From contig NC_046683.1 in the NCBI RefSeq assembly GCF_009870125.1, positions 56,931,869-56,995,868 of the forward strand: a stretch of DNA of 64,000 nt. Reading direction: 5' to 3'. This DNA comes from Drosophila pseudoobscura (taxonomy: Eukaryota > Arthropoda > Insecta > Diptera > Drosophilidae). The position numbers and the translations under genes are program-made. The stretch's first letter is position 1. Every line of letters begins with the position of its first letter. The notes under the pieces were generated by a model. That model worked only from the letters and a program-made list of their open reading frames with translations. It made no database searches and was not told the DNA's origin. Below, one piece after another: positions 38,816-50,217 of the stretch.

Positions 38816-41800
38816 ATGGATGGACAGCCGCCAAGAGGTAAATACTGGCCTGAAGAGGCTCGCCGGTCGGATGGGGGGATCACACGGCGCCCAGTCAGAC
38901 GAGTTCTAGCACACACACACACACACGCCCGTCTAGTGATTTATGGGCTCAGCTCACATTTTATATACAAAATTGCCTTCTTTCAGATGCCAATTTACGC
39001 AATATAATAGATAAACTGGCCGAGTTCGTAGCGCGCAATGGGCCCGAGTTCGAAGCAATCACCAAACAAAAGCAGCAAAACAACCCAAAATTTGAGTTCC
39101 TGTACGGAGGCGAGTTTGCAAACTATTATCAATTTCGTGTAGCAGCCGAGCAAGCATGTGAGTGGAGAGAGCCTCTTTTTTAGTAGTCGACGTTCTGACG
39201 ATTGCCGTTTCCCAGTGCTGAAGCAACAAGGCGTTCCATTACAACTGCCAGGGGGCCCAGCGTCCGGACACTATCTTCAACATCCGCCGCCGATGCAGCA
39301 GGCACAACCACCTTCCCACTACGCTCCACCAAATAACCAGCAACAGCACCCGCCCGCTCCAAACAATCTGCACGAGAACGCACAAGACAAGATGCAACAA
39401 CAGCAGCAACAATCACCGCATTTATGGCCGCCGAACAATGCCGGACCCGGAACGCCGACAAAAAATCAGCCAGCCAACGGCCCGCCACTTACCCTGAACC
39501 TGACGGCCCAACTGGATGCCATCAAGATGCAGCAGAACACACTGCGGGAGCAAATCAAGCAATCTGAAGCGAATCTCTCTGCACAGCATACGGTAAATTA
39601 ACATTGATAATGCGGTCTGGTAGTGGGCCAGAGATCTATATATATATATATGTATGTATTGTTGCAAGCATTTTTCAAAGAGATCAGAACGTACAGAGTG
39701 TGTACGGAAGGGTACACTGCTTCCCTACTGTAATTCACAGCCAATCAATCTCACTTGTTTTTCAAAAGTCTGAGTCTGAGTCCCAGATACGGATCCTCAA
39801 TATTAAATGATTTATTACCTCTTTGGAGATGAGATCTCTCAATATTGCTTCCTAACATACGAGTATGGCAATGGCATGACTTATATGACGGTCTCTTTTG
39901 TAAAGTTTCCGAAGTTTTTATTAACTTTTGTAAAGGATAGCCCGAAAAGTCGTTTGATCATTTGAAGCTCTGTGAAGTGTTTGGCTATACCGTCCGTATG
40001 TTTCCTTCGTTTTCCGGCGAACTTCATCAACTTGTGGGCTGCTTACTTTCTTATACCTTTACTGTCACTGTTTCGGTCTCTATCGATCTCCCCTCTCTGT
40101 ATTTATTCTGCAAGTGTGGATGCGTTCCAGTGTTCTTTCAGCTTTACTCAAATACATTCTCTATATTGTTTTCATTTTGATTTAACTATTGAATTAACAA
40201 TCTACAATCTACAATGCTACATTAATTTTTGCTTTATTGTATATTTTTTGAAACATAAACAAAAAAAAAATAATAAAAAATACTCTTCATACCAACTGAC
40301 AAAAAAACAATATATAAAAAAACACCCAAATTCAAATTTGTTTAAAACGAAACTATCGTTTCCTTGTCGAACCGCAAAAATATACCTTTGTGTGCCCAAA
40401 AAAACAATAAACAAAACAAAACAAAAATATGTCCAAACTGATACCAAACCTACGAATTCGAACTAAAATCGCAACACCACCAACCAAATGAAACCCTATA
40501 GGCGCTGATGTCACAAAAGACGAAGCAGATCGAGGAGGCAATCGCGACTGCGCAGACGGCACAACTGGAGCAGCTGGCCGGCGAGCAGGGGATTGTTCTT
40601 CGTGATTTCGATGGAGTCCTGCAGCCGATCATCGATGCATGCACCAAGGACAGCATCTCCGCAGGTAAATATGAGTGTGCGGTGGCCAGGCGGCTCCGGC
40701 AGCTCGGCCCGCATGCAATTAGATTCTCCATTACTGATATTTTTCATAGATGATAAGCTAGCGAAAATGTATGCTCCATATGCACACACGTACACACAGA
40801 CACACACTTAATGATCCATACAAAGAAATTTTTAATCAATTTAAATATTTGATATATGTATGTTTTTTATAAATTATTAACTTATTAATGCCCAGTGACA
40901 ATGACAATATGAGTAACCTGTTTGATATTGCAATTTTAGGCAAGAACTGGATTTTACAGCATTCAACCGACAGCGCAAAAATCAATGTCGTTTTACAATA
41001 TCTTTTAAAGAAGTATGCCTCAGTTTATATAATTAATGATCCTCCACATGTATTAATGAAATTGTGTTTCTTTCTTTCAACGAGTGAAAATATTAACGAG
41101 ACAAAAGATGATCGATTCAATTGAGCGAGCGATTGCGAGAGACTCCCCCAGAGAGCCTCGAGATTGATTCGTTGCTTATGATTATGATTATGATTATGAT
41201 TCGATGATAGTTATGAGATCTGATCTGGAATTCTAGACCATAGTTAGGCCAACACACACCACACACAATAGCACACACAGAAAACAAACCAACCTCCCCA
41301 CCCATATATCATTTTATTTAAGGAAGCTTATCTTTAACACACACCAGACCCCAATCATCAGTAAAACAAGAGAAAACAAAACCAAAAAAGAAGAAATAAT
41401 ACAAAAAAAAAGGACCCAGACTAACACAACAATATTCACAATACATGCACAACAAAATCATTTTGGAAAATGTTGTTGTGCATACAGAAAACTAGAAAAA
41501 TATGTTTTTCGTTTGTTAATTTATTTTTAGGGCTTTGGTCAATGGTTCAACGTTTCAGCAAAAATTGCATCTTATATATTTAGTTAATGATATACTCCAC
41601 CATTGGTAAGTTCGCCCAATCAACCTTAAGTATGTTAAACACACCCAAAACTGTGAGAGCCAAGCAACAGAGAGCCACAATTCAGCTTTGTTACTTAGCT
41701 TACACAGCGGCTGGACAGGACGGAACCGAAAGGGACGGGGCTAGACGACAGACGGCAGACACATATACAGATACTGATACAGACACCCACTGGACCGTTG

Positions 41801-44391
41801 ACATGAGACATGTGTGTGTGTCATCGCCAGGATATATGTTGTTTAAGCGTCACGATATATTTACAGCATGCGCAAAAACATCAACGACTTGAAGAACAGC
41901 CTAGAGAACGTCGTCATACCGATGTTCTGCAGCGCAGATCTAAGTATGTATAATAAAGATTATTCGTTTTTAATTTGAATATTAACTTTCACCTTTTCCC
42001 CTATAGTCGCAAGCATGGATCAGCGCCAGAAGCTCGCCAAGCTGCTGTCCCTGTGGGAGTCCAAGGCAAAGTTTTTTGATGCTTGCGTCATCTCGAAGCT
42101 GCAATCGCCAGACTCGTCCATGCAGGAGTACAAAACAAATCTGCAGAACTCCCATCACGATATAGCAGCCAAGTTCACACAAAACACCAAGGCCACCCTT
42201 GACAAGTGAGTACATCCCCCAGAATGGTTTGAAGTGTAATTTTCAAACCTTTCGATGTCTCCTTTTTAGCTACCAAAAACAGCATCAGATATTTATCCAA
42301 CATGCCAGCCAGCAAATTGCACAATTTGAGCCACAAAGGCAGCAGCTCGAACAACAACTGATGGCAGCACAAAAGGTACAACAGCAACATCAGCTCCTTC
42401 AACAACAGGTCGCCGGAACGCCACAGAAGAACATACCATCGTTAATGTCCCATCGGTTAATCATGCCCGGAGAGCATGAACACATGAATACGCCACCACC
42501 GAATGAGGCACCGCATCCTCAAGCTGGTAACAACATATATGCAGGTGCCAATTTCCACCAGCAGCAGCAACAACAACAACTGCCCCAGCAGTCGGGTAAT
42601 CATTTCGGAGATCCACGGGGACCAAACTTTTTCATTCCGGACATGTCGAAGCCGCCGCCAGGCTTTGCAGGGCCTATGCACTTGCATGGACAGGTGGCAG
42701 CGGCCCTACAGCAGCAACAGCAGCAGCAGCAACAACAACAGCAGTATGGACAAATGCCCGGACAGGGAGCTAATAATGAGCCTCCCGTTGATCTGGGCGT
42801 GCTCAATGCAGCCATTCAGGCTGTGATGCAGCTGCAGCATCAACAGCAGCGGCATCCCGACGAGCCCCAGCAAAATCCACAACAACTTCAGCAGCAAATA
42901 CCACAACAGCTTCAGCATCAAATCCCACAGCTCCAGCAGCAGCAGCAACAACTAACCGGATATCCACAAAGTTTGCGACAAGCCCAAGGAAATGTCGATC
43001 CAAATGCAGTGGATTTGGATGCGCTAAACGCAGCTATTCGAGCGGTTATCACACAACATCCGGATGACATTCATGCGGAGCAAAAGCACCATTTGGAAGA
43101 TGGCCAACTCCTGCAGCATCAGCAAGGTGAAGGTGAAATGATAGATCCTGCCGTTCTGGCCGAGCCACAGATACCCACAGCGCCTTATTACGACTTGCCC
43201 GCCGCTCTAATGGTTCCCCTCATACGGCTGGAGGACTACAACTACAAGTCACTGGATCCAGCGGACATACGGGTTCCAGCACCGGCGCCGCAAAGCGAGC
43301 GCCTGACGAATGCACTGAATGCTTTCTATGCGGCGCCTTCCCACGATCGGCCAAGGGATAAGTAAGTGCTGTACACTTAGACTCTTAGACATGGGATTCA
43401 TTATGCTTTCGTCTTCCAGTGAGGGTTGGGAGAAGCTAGGCCTGTACGAGTACTACAAGGTGAAAAACGGGGCGCGCAAGAAGAAGGAAGAAGACATCAA
43501 GGAAGGCATAAGGGAAAAGTCACGCTCGCCCAGTCCCATTGTGCTCGAGAAGCCACAGCCCAAGAAAGGCAATAAGCGATGCTATCGGTTGGTTATTCGC
43601 AAATATACCTCTAGATTTAAGTCATTATAGAATACGATCGATTCTCTTGAATTTTCTTATCTAGTTCACAGAGTCGCAGTCGCTCCCCAGTGCATACACC
43701 TCCGCGTCGTGAAAGGACCCGCTCACGGTCGAGCTCCCGCTCAGTGGAGCGGACGTTAACGCCACCACCGCACCGCAATCGTACTGGGGGCGGAAACGGT
43801 GCCAGCGGTCGGAAAGGTCGCAACCGATCTCCGCGGCATGAACGTGAAAACAACAGCAATAGCAATAGCAGCGGCAGCAACCGTGAGAATCGTGCTGAAC
43901 GCAATAATTCCAATAGCAACAATGGCAACAACAATTCAAGGCGTGTGGATAGGGACAGATCCCCAACACCTCCGAGCTTCTTGTAAGATGATTCCCATCC
44001 TTAGTTGCATTTCCTTATTTTTAGTTTATTCTTCTGTGACTTTCAGGGGAAGCAACTTTCCCAAGCCGCAGGAGTTCATTGAGGAGACTAATAAAGGCCA
44101 TCAAATGCTGATGAAAATGGGATGGGCGGGCACCGGAACTGGCTTGGGCTCAAAGAATCAGGGTATAGATGCGCCCATCTCGGGCGGCGAAGTGCGCGAT
44201 CGTCGCGACATGTACAAGGTACAAAGAAGGGAAACCTGGCTAACCGTCTAAAAACCCTCGAATAACTAATCAATGATTTCTGTTTCCATCAGGGTGTCGG
44301 CAATAATCTGAACGATCCCTTTGAGAGCTTCCGCAAGAACAAGGGTGCCGCATTTGCCCATCGAATGCGCACCAGAGATGACAAAAGTTAA
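38816..44391 (+). CDS. scaf6: scaf6 / CHERP homologue (SURP, CID, SR-rich and G-patch splicing factor)
   Basis: Thirteen exons: 38816-38837, 38987-39157, 39216-39592, 40502-40664, 40940-41012, 41531-41605, 41867-41943, 42007-42205, 42270-43361, 43420-43587, 43665-43982, 44047-44218 and 44293-44391. They close in frame to 1001 residues. The SURP module is at about residues 10-60 (IIDKLAEFVARNGPEFE, FEFLYGGEFANYY). A CID-type domain follows at about 225-375 (LQPIIDACTKDSISAGKNW, HLIYLVNDILHH, KLAKLLSLWES). Next come long polyQ tracts, a conserved block YYDLPAALMVPLIRLEDYNY, an Arg/Ser-rich region, and a C-terminal G-patch (GHQMLMKMGWAGTGTGLG). This order matches human CHERP, a U2 snRNP/SF3B-linked alternative-splicing factor. 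Introns 3 (909 bp) and 5 (518 bp) hold only AT-rich and simple sequence. The stop is 77 bp from the stop of convergent beg. Confidence 0.94.
42712..42744 (+). repeat. CAG/CAA polyglutamine tract in scaf6
   Basis: An in-frame run of eleven CAG/CAA codons, one of several polyQ stretches in exon 9 (others near 42561-42581 and 42936-42953). Mixed codons suggest moderate stability. Confidence 0.85.
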
Positions 44392-44468
44392 GATCTATTT
44401 AAACTTTTTTTTTCTGTTTCCGCTAGCAAAGAAAATACATTTTTATAAAAAGATGATTCGAATCTTAT

Positions 44469-45596
44469 TTATGCTGAAACATTTAGGCAGGACTGTGCGG
44501 CCTTGGCATTGACTTTCTCAAGCACCTGGAGCAGACCTTTGCCGGGACCACACTCGAAGGTGCGCGGAAAGTCGGCGCCCTGCTTCCGTTCGTACATCTC
44601 GTGGAGTGTCTGCTCCCACTTAACGGGCCGGACGATTTGCTTTGGCAGCTGGACTAGAATGTTCCTGGCATTCCGGTATGGCTTGCCGTCCACATTCGAG
44701 TAGACTCGGATGATGGGATCCTGCAGACTCAGCGACTTAAGCGCCTTGGTGAACGGTTCGACAGCGGTCTGCATGAGAGGAGTGTGGAATGCACCGCTGA
44801 CAGCCAGGCGCTTCATGCGACGTATCTTCAGAGCCTTGGCATTCTTTTCGAGAAACTCCAGAGCCTCCACATTGCCGGCGACGACCTTGCAGTGCGGGTA
44901 CATGTAGTTGGCTATGCCGCAGTAGGGCGACTCCACTCCTCGGTCCAGACACCATTGTTGGGCCTTGGCGCAGGCTTCGCCCAGATTCGTATCCGGTCCA
45001 TACAAGATCATGGCCATGGCTCCCGCTGCCCGATCACAGGCAGCCTGCATTGCTGTGGCCCGCACTTGGACAAGCTTCACGGCCTTATCAAAAGGCATCG
45101 CTCCGGCGTAGACCAGGGCAGTGATCTCGCCCAGACTGAAGCCAGCAGCTGCTACGCAGTTCTCAATGGCATGGGGTCGCTCTTCGCGCAGCTGCTCCAG
45201 CGCTGCCAGTGAAGACACCATCACAGCCAGCTGTGCATGCTCCGTGCGATTCAGCTTCTCACGTGGTCCCTCCAAGCAGATCTTCAGCAGATCATAGTTC
45301 AGCACTTGGTTGGCCAATTCAAATATATGCCGTGCACCCGGAAACCGCAACAGATCCTTGGCCATGCCCACATACTGGGTTCCCTGGCCAGGGAACAGCA
45401 TCACACTTGTCTCCTTGGGATCGATGGCCGGCCGGCGTTTTTGGTCCATTGGCTCTGCCAGCTCGTTGAGGAGCTGCTGGCGTTTATTTGCATCTCCCAA
45501 TGTTGAGGCGGAATCTGTGGTGGCTTTCGCTGCATCGCTCCTCCAACGGGACCAGCTTAGGTTGCCGAAAACTCGTGTTTTTCTTACGGCTAACAT
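44469..45596 (-). CDS. beg: Mitochondrial malonyl-CoA:ACP transacylase (beg, MCAT homologue)
   Basis: One exon, 375 residues from the ATG at 45596; the frame continues upstream without another ATG. The basic, Ser-rich N terminus (MLAVRKTRVFGNLSWSRWRS) looks like a mitochondrial presequence. The catalytic fold shows FPGQGTQYVGM (oxyanion loop, residues 68-78), the nucleophile motif GFSLGE (Ser154), a conserved Arg in VQVRA (Arg179) and SGAFHTPLM with the catalytic His271. The motif is GFSLGE rather than the bacterial GHSLGE, as in animal MCAT. Reaction: moves malonyl from CoA to acyl carrier protein, feeding mitochondrial type II fatty-acid synthesis and thereby octanoate for lipoic acid. It is convergent with scaf6. 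Confidence 0.93.
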   Translation of the reverse strand: MLAVRKTRVFGNLSWSRWRSDAAKATTDSASTLGDANKRQQLLNELAEPMDQKRRPAIDPKETSVMLFPGQGTQYVGMAKDLLRFPGARHIFELANQVLNYDLLKICLEGPREKLNRTEHAQLAVMVSSLAALEQLREERPHAIENCVAAAGFSLGEITALVYAGAMPFDKAVKLVQVRATAMQAACDRAAGAMAMILYGPDTNLGEACAKAQQWCLDRGVESPYCGIANYMYPHCKVVAGNVEALEFLEKNAKALKIRRMKRLAVSGAFHTPLMQTAVEPFTKALKSLSLQDPIIRVYSNVDGKPYRNARNILVQLPKQIVRPVKWEQTLHEMYERKQGADFPRTFECGPGKGLLQVLEKVNAKAAQSCLNVSA

Positions 45597-48229
45597 TTTG
45601 TACAAAAATTATTTATTATGAGGCAAACAGCTGATTGTGTTTACAGCTGCAGCCCGAACAGGTGGCGCTACAGGGTTTATTGCGGTCCCTAGCGGGAACA
45701 AAAAGCACTGTATTTATCCGTTTCGCTTTCAAATGAAGAATGTCACTGAGGCTGTGCTGGAGGCCTATTCATTTATGTTGCTATGCTAATAAATTCGGCA
45801 TTAGTCATGACTCAACCAATCGTAGTATTCGTGCTGACTCAGAGTGACTCCCCACACTCAGGCCCCAGTTGACCATATTTGTGGATTTGTTTGTGAAAGA
45901 GTATTTAATAGCCCCCACCATCGGTTGCGATCCCTGGAAAGGGTTTCTAATTTGAAACACGATCGTTTCCTAAGGAAATGCCAAAGTTTTTTGAACTCAT
46001 GTGCACTGAGAAACCCTTCTTCGCATGCCACACAAAAGGAAAAAAGGAAGATAGCAAAGGTGAACGACAATCTCTGCGAAGAAGGCGAAGCCGAAGCCAA
46101 AGCCAAAGCCGCCGGCAAAGTCAGACACGACACTGAAGATGACGTGACGCACCACTTTCGCCCTCAGTTCAAAGAACAGGCCATCAGCATCAAAACAAAA
46201 ACACTAGCTCACACGCTTGGGTCTTCTCTTCTCTGCTCTGCTCTGTCCCTTCCAGGTCGCAGTCCCAGTCCCCATTCCTGAACTGAACCTCTGATGCTTC
46301 CCCTTCTCGGAATACGAAGCGACATTCCCTTTTCATTTCTTGTTGCCAAGGAAGGACCAAGCCAATGCTCGTCTAGACTGCACGAATATCGGAATCAGAT
46401 TCGGCACCGGCGATGGCTATCTCTACGAGTATTAGAACGAGAACCAGTTTTGGAATTCGTATTCTTAAATTTCGGCTGTTGGGCAACGGCAAATGATGAT
46501 GGGGGGAGACAGGCGGGGTGCGTGCCCAGGTATGCCCAAGCATGTAGGCTGCTTGGAGATCGTTGACATGGTGCGCAAGTGCCGGTGGCGTTTTCTGGCG
46601 GCTTCTGAAATCAGGTTGTGAAATTGTATTTATGAATGAGAAGAGCTGCTGGACAGATTTAAAATACAACAACATAAAACTAATGAAATGCATACTTTAG
46701 CCAAAGGCCAAACTATTCGACCACATTCCTCCCTCCACAAGTTTTGCACATTCTCGGCTAGCCTCAAAATTTCGAGACGAACGTGCCTTTACCGTTAGCT
46801 CGATTAAGTGACAGTAGAGACAGCGGGAAAAAATGCACATTCCGAAGGACACGGCGCGAGGCGCGGCAGCGTATTCATACGTGAGGCTAGGCGGAGAAAT
46901 GCAATTGCGACTCAGCGTTGCGTATACGACGCGAGGGCCGGAGAACGTTTCCGCATGCGAGAAATGCAACGACAGGCACGGACACGGACACGAGCACGAC
47001 TGCATCGATCGGGCGAGCGCCATAAAAAACTCGGCCGAAAGTGTACATTGACCGAGAGACCAGCTAAAAATACGAGTACCAAAAGAATGAACCCAAAAAT
47101 TATAACGAAACAGCAATTATGAACGCACCCCTCCCTCGATTTGGATGCAAGTGAGGTGAAGACCTAAAATAAAGTCAAACGACGACGAAAGCGCGACGCG
47201 ATGCGTTCCCGATGACGCTCGGACTGGGAACAACAGTTAAATGATCAATGTCAGTATAACGTCAATCCATTGATGCTACAACGGCAACGGAAAGTGAGCA
47301 CGAGCACCAGCGCAAGAGAGCGCGCCGAAGCCAGCTGAGCGAAATCTGAAGTGCATGCCATTACGCATGCGTACGAGAGTGAGAGTGACATTGAAAGTGC
47401 TTCTCGCTCCGCTCTGCTCGGCTGCTACTTTGCTTCTTTTCTACAATGAAGTAACTGTAGGAGAATGAGCACGAGTGATCATTCACCTAGTATGATCTCC
47501 AGAATGCACTGCAAAAAATGAATGTTGATTTTTACGCAGTCGAGGGAAGTTCTTGGAATTGCAGAATGAATATATTTGAATATTGGTTCCTCAATTCCAC
47601 AGAAGAATAGTTCTTTGAAATTTACATACAGATGAAATCATTTTGTAATAATCTATATTACTTAAGATTTCAGCAGCTGCAGCTGCACTTAACTTTGATA
47701 AAGATTAACAAGAATATTCGAAATTAGTTCTTATATGGATTTTATGGATTTCCACATCTTTAAATGTAAATCTATGAACCAAGTGTGGACAATCGCAAAA
47801 ATTGAGAGGCGCGACGAGTGGAAATCCCCTAGCAACAAGGCCTTAGATATGCCAGAGGGAAACTTTCACCACCACCTGCATGTCACAACAGCTACCTCCC
47901 CCCTCCATTACAGACTCAAGGTGATAGATTAGACAGTAAGCTGTTTCCTATATCTTTATCGGCATGTGACCAATTATGGCACATATTGTGTGTAGATGAG
48001 GTTTCGTCGAATTATCGAATTATGTTGGAATAAAATACATGCTGAAGAAGTTGAGCAGTGATGGTCTTCGCGTGATGGCAGAGATGGAGGAGTCACGGTA
48101 AAGAGCGCATCCGAGTGCGCAGCCGCAACCGCAGCCGCAGCCGACTGCTCTTACTCTCACCCTTACTCAAGAGCAGCGTCGAGAACCTCAACCCCCCCCG
48201 GGGGCGCGGGTCCGTATTTATACTCGTAT
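45597..48229. other. Intergenic region upstream of beg and Ilp8
   Basis: About 2.6 kb without a credible protein gene. Nearest beg lie AP-1 sites (45808-45851). TEAD/Scalloped-type CATTCCT sites occur at 46273 and 46724, and a STAT-type TTCTTGGAA at 47550-47558. A CG-rich part (46800-47400) holds open frames on both strands but no recognisable domain. An 8-bp inverted repeat CTGCTCTT/AAGAGCAG (48145-48176) and a C-run (48192-48199) lie just before the Ilp8 TATA box. Confidence 0.5.
45808..45851. promoter_or_regulatory. AP-1 site cluster
   Basis: Two perfect TGACTCA sites (45808-45814 and 45835-45841) and a near match TGACTCC (45845-45851) lie within 44 bp. The first is abutted by TTAGTCA (45801-45807), forming a near-palindromic double site. 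AP-1 is the nuclear output of JNK signalling, known to induce Ilp8 on tissue damage. The cluster is 212 bp from the beg ATG but 2.4 kb from the Ilp8 TATA box, so the target is uncertain. Confidence 0.5.
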
Positions 48230-48232
48230 TTA

Positions 48233-48240
48233 TATATAAA
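48233..48240 (+). promoter_or_regulatory. TATA box of Ilp8
   Basis: TATATAAA followed by TGCCGC, placed about 30 bp before a likely start near 48265. This would give a 5' UTR of about 195 bp to the ATG at 48461. TATA promoters fit an inducible gene and contrast with the DRE/motif-1 neighbours. Confidence 0.6.
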
Positions 48241-48460
48241 TGCCGCTCGGCTTCGGATCGAGCGTGCATTGTGAGCTCGTTGCTTATCAGGTGACGGTCG
48301 GTGGTCGGGTTTGTACGATCAGAGAACACGCCAGTAAAAAAAGTTCGTTGTGCGATCTTTCCTTTGCTCGACAAATAATACGTATACGTATTGTGCCCCC
48401 TACCGAAGGAAGGGCTGTGATATATCAAAAAAGGAATAACTATTTATAAATCAACCAATC

Positions 48461-49881
48461 ATGAATGCAAAGGTAAGCGAAATTTTTTCAAAAAATGGGG
48501 GATTGTAGAGCCAGAATACATTTTAATTAAATTAGTTGTGACCGTTGAATTTGAGTCCTGTCCCTAAATTTTTCTAATCCAACCTTCTCACATATTTATT
48601 AAACACATATCTTAATTATCGAGAAAAGTGGGTGTGTGCAAATGTGTAAATAATTCAGCTAAAAATATCAAAATTCGCGAATGCGCTTTTGTTCTGCCCC
48701 TCCCGGGGTTCCTCCAAGCATAATGCGCCAGATGATTCCGATTGGTATAAACAAATTGTCACCGCAAAATGCGGAAATGCCTACCTGACGGGGCGTACGT
48801 ATTACATAATTTCCATTTCATCTCTTTGTAATATCAGGGAAGCTTCGGTCATTAAAAGCGGCAATTAAAATTTACCATTTGGCTGAGACGACTTGCAAAT
48901 GCGCTCCAGTTTATGTTTAGGACTGAGCCGAGCTTTTGACCCACTTTATGGGTCGCATAAGCTGTCGCAGGGGAGGCGGCAGCAGTGAGACGTCACCACA
49001 TCCCAGCTGTCGTCAGCCCAAAGTGGTTCATCCAGATGCGGTCCCCGATCCCTGATCCAGAGATACAGATACAGATGTTGTAACACTTAAATAACAAATC
49101 TCTGAGCGGCTGGAGCTGCAGCGTCATCCGATTTATAATTAGGCGGCGGAGGCCGTTTGGGATTTAATTTTGCACCATACACTCAAAGGTGTCTTTTTCT
49201 CTTGCAGTTCAATCTGTGCCGGTGGACACTGCTGGTGATCAGCGTATTCTGTCTGCTGAAGGAGTCCTCGGGCAGCTTTTGCTCCATGGAGAAGATGAAG
49301 ACGGTCGCGATGGAGGCCTGCGAGCATCTATTTCAGCAGGACGAAGCTGCACGGCGGGACAAGCGGTCTATAGAGTACAGCCATCACCATCTGAATCGCC
49401 TGGGATGTAAGTATAAGTCAGATAAATCAGATTATTGACTGAATAAGGTCAGAGAGTCAGTCAACCCGACAATTGCATTCGGAACTGGCAAAAACACGTT
49501 TAAATTTGTAGACGGCCTGTCGGCAATGCTCGGGCATTTGCATAAAGCAGTTCCGATGCAAAACTTAACCGTTTTCAAGGCACAAGTTCAAGATCACTTT
49601 TCTCACACAATGTTTCCCATTTTTGTTCACTGTTCACAGACGGCAAACTGCACGACAAGCATCATTACATCACCCGGAGTAACTATCCCATGGGTGGCTA
49701 TCTGAAAGTGAATCGTGACCATTACCGCCGTCTCAGCGAGCTGGATGTGGTGCCACGCTACAAGCCCAAGAAGATCCATCACGAAAAGAAGGAGCGCTTC
49801 AAGCGGGATCATGCCAGCAGCTCGTACAACAACATCTCCTACTGCTGCTTAAACAGCTGCAACGAGGAGTTCTTCTGCTAG
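48461..49881 (+). CDS. Ilp8: Insulin/relaxin-like peptide 8 precursor (Ilp8)
   Basis: Exons 48461-48472, 49208-49406 and 49640-49881 join to 150 residues, the size expected of Dilp8. The first exon codes only MNAK. A signal peptide follows (core LLVISVFCLL, cleavage near ESSG). The B-chain region is FCSMEKMKTVAMEACEHLF. Basic sites RRDKR and RFKRD suggest processing of a C-peptide. The A-chain is the extreme C terminus, YCCLNSCNEEFFC. Cysteine spacing is unusual for insulins (B: C-x12-C; A: CC-x3-C-x5-C). Known role: secreted by damaged or overgrowing imaginal discs, signals through Lgr3 in the brain to delay ecdysone production and metamorphosis. Identification rests on sequence form and on neighbours at 64A. 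ATTAAA at 50078 may be its poly(A) signal. Confidence 0.85.
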
Positions 49882-50217
49882 TTCTTCTTCTCCATGGCCT
49901 CACTCCGTCCATTGCCTAGATTAGATTATACACCCACCCGACTACAAGACGCGCTAACTCTTATAGAGTTCGGTACCTTATACTTCCCCACCGTTGGAAG
50001 GGCCAAAATTCTTGCCACAGTATTTGTACATTTAAATAGATTTATATTTAATTTTTAAGACCAAAATATAGAATGACATTAAAAAAAAGGACACCATTTT
50101 TAATGCAATTATTCGCATCTCACAAGGCACTTGTACAGTGAACGCCATAAGTTTGAAACTCATCTAATGATCACATTTCCATTTACAGACAGACAAATAC
50201 CTGAACAATTTAAGGAA
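49882..50217. other. Shared 3' region of Ilp8 and the DUF4781-like gene
   Basis: The two stop codons are 336 bp apart on opposite strands. The ATTAAA at 50078-50083 followed by an A-run probably ends Ilp8. No gene is seen. Confidence 0.6.

Noticed and set aside
45597-45605. Start of beg at 45605
   Set aside because: That codon is TTG; the first ATG in frame is at 45596 and begins a good mitochondrial presequence.
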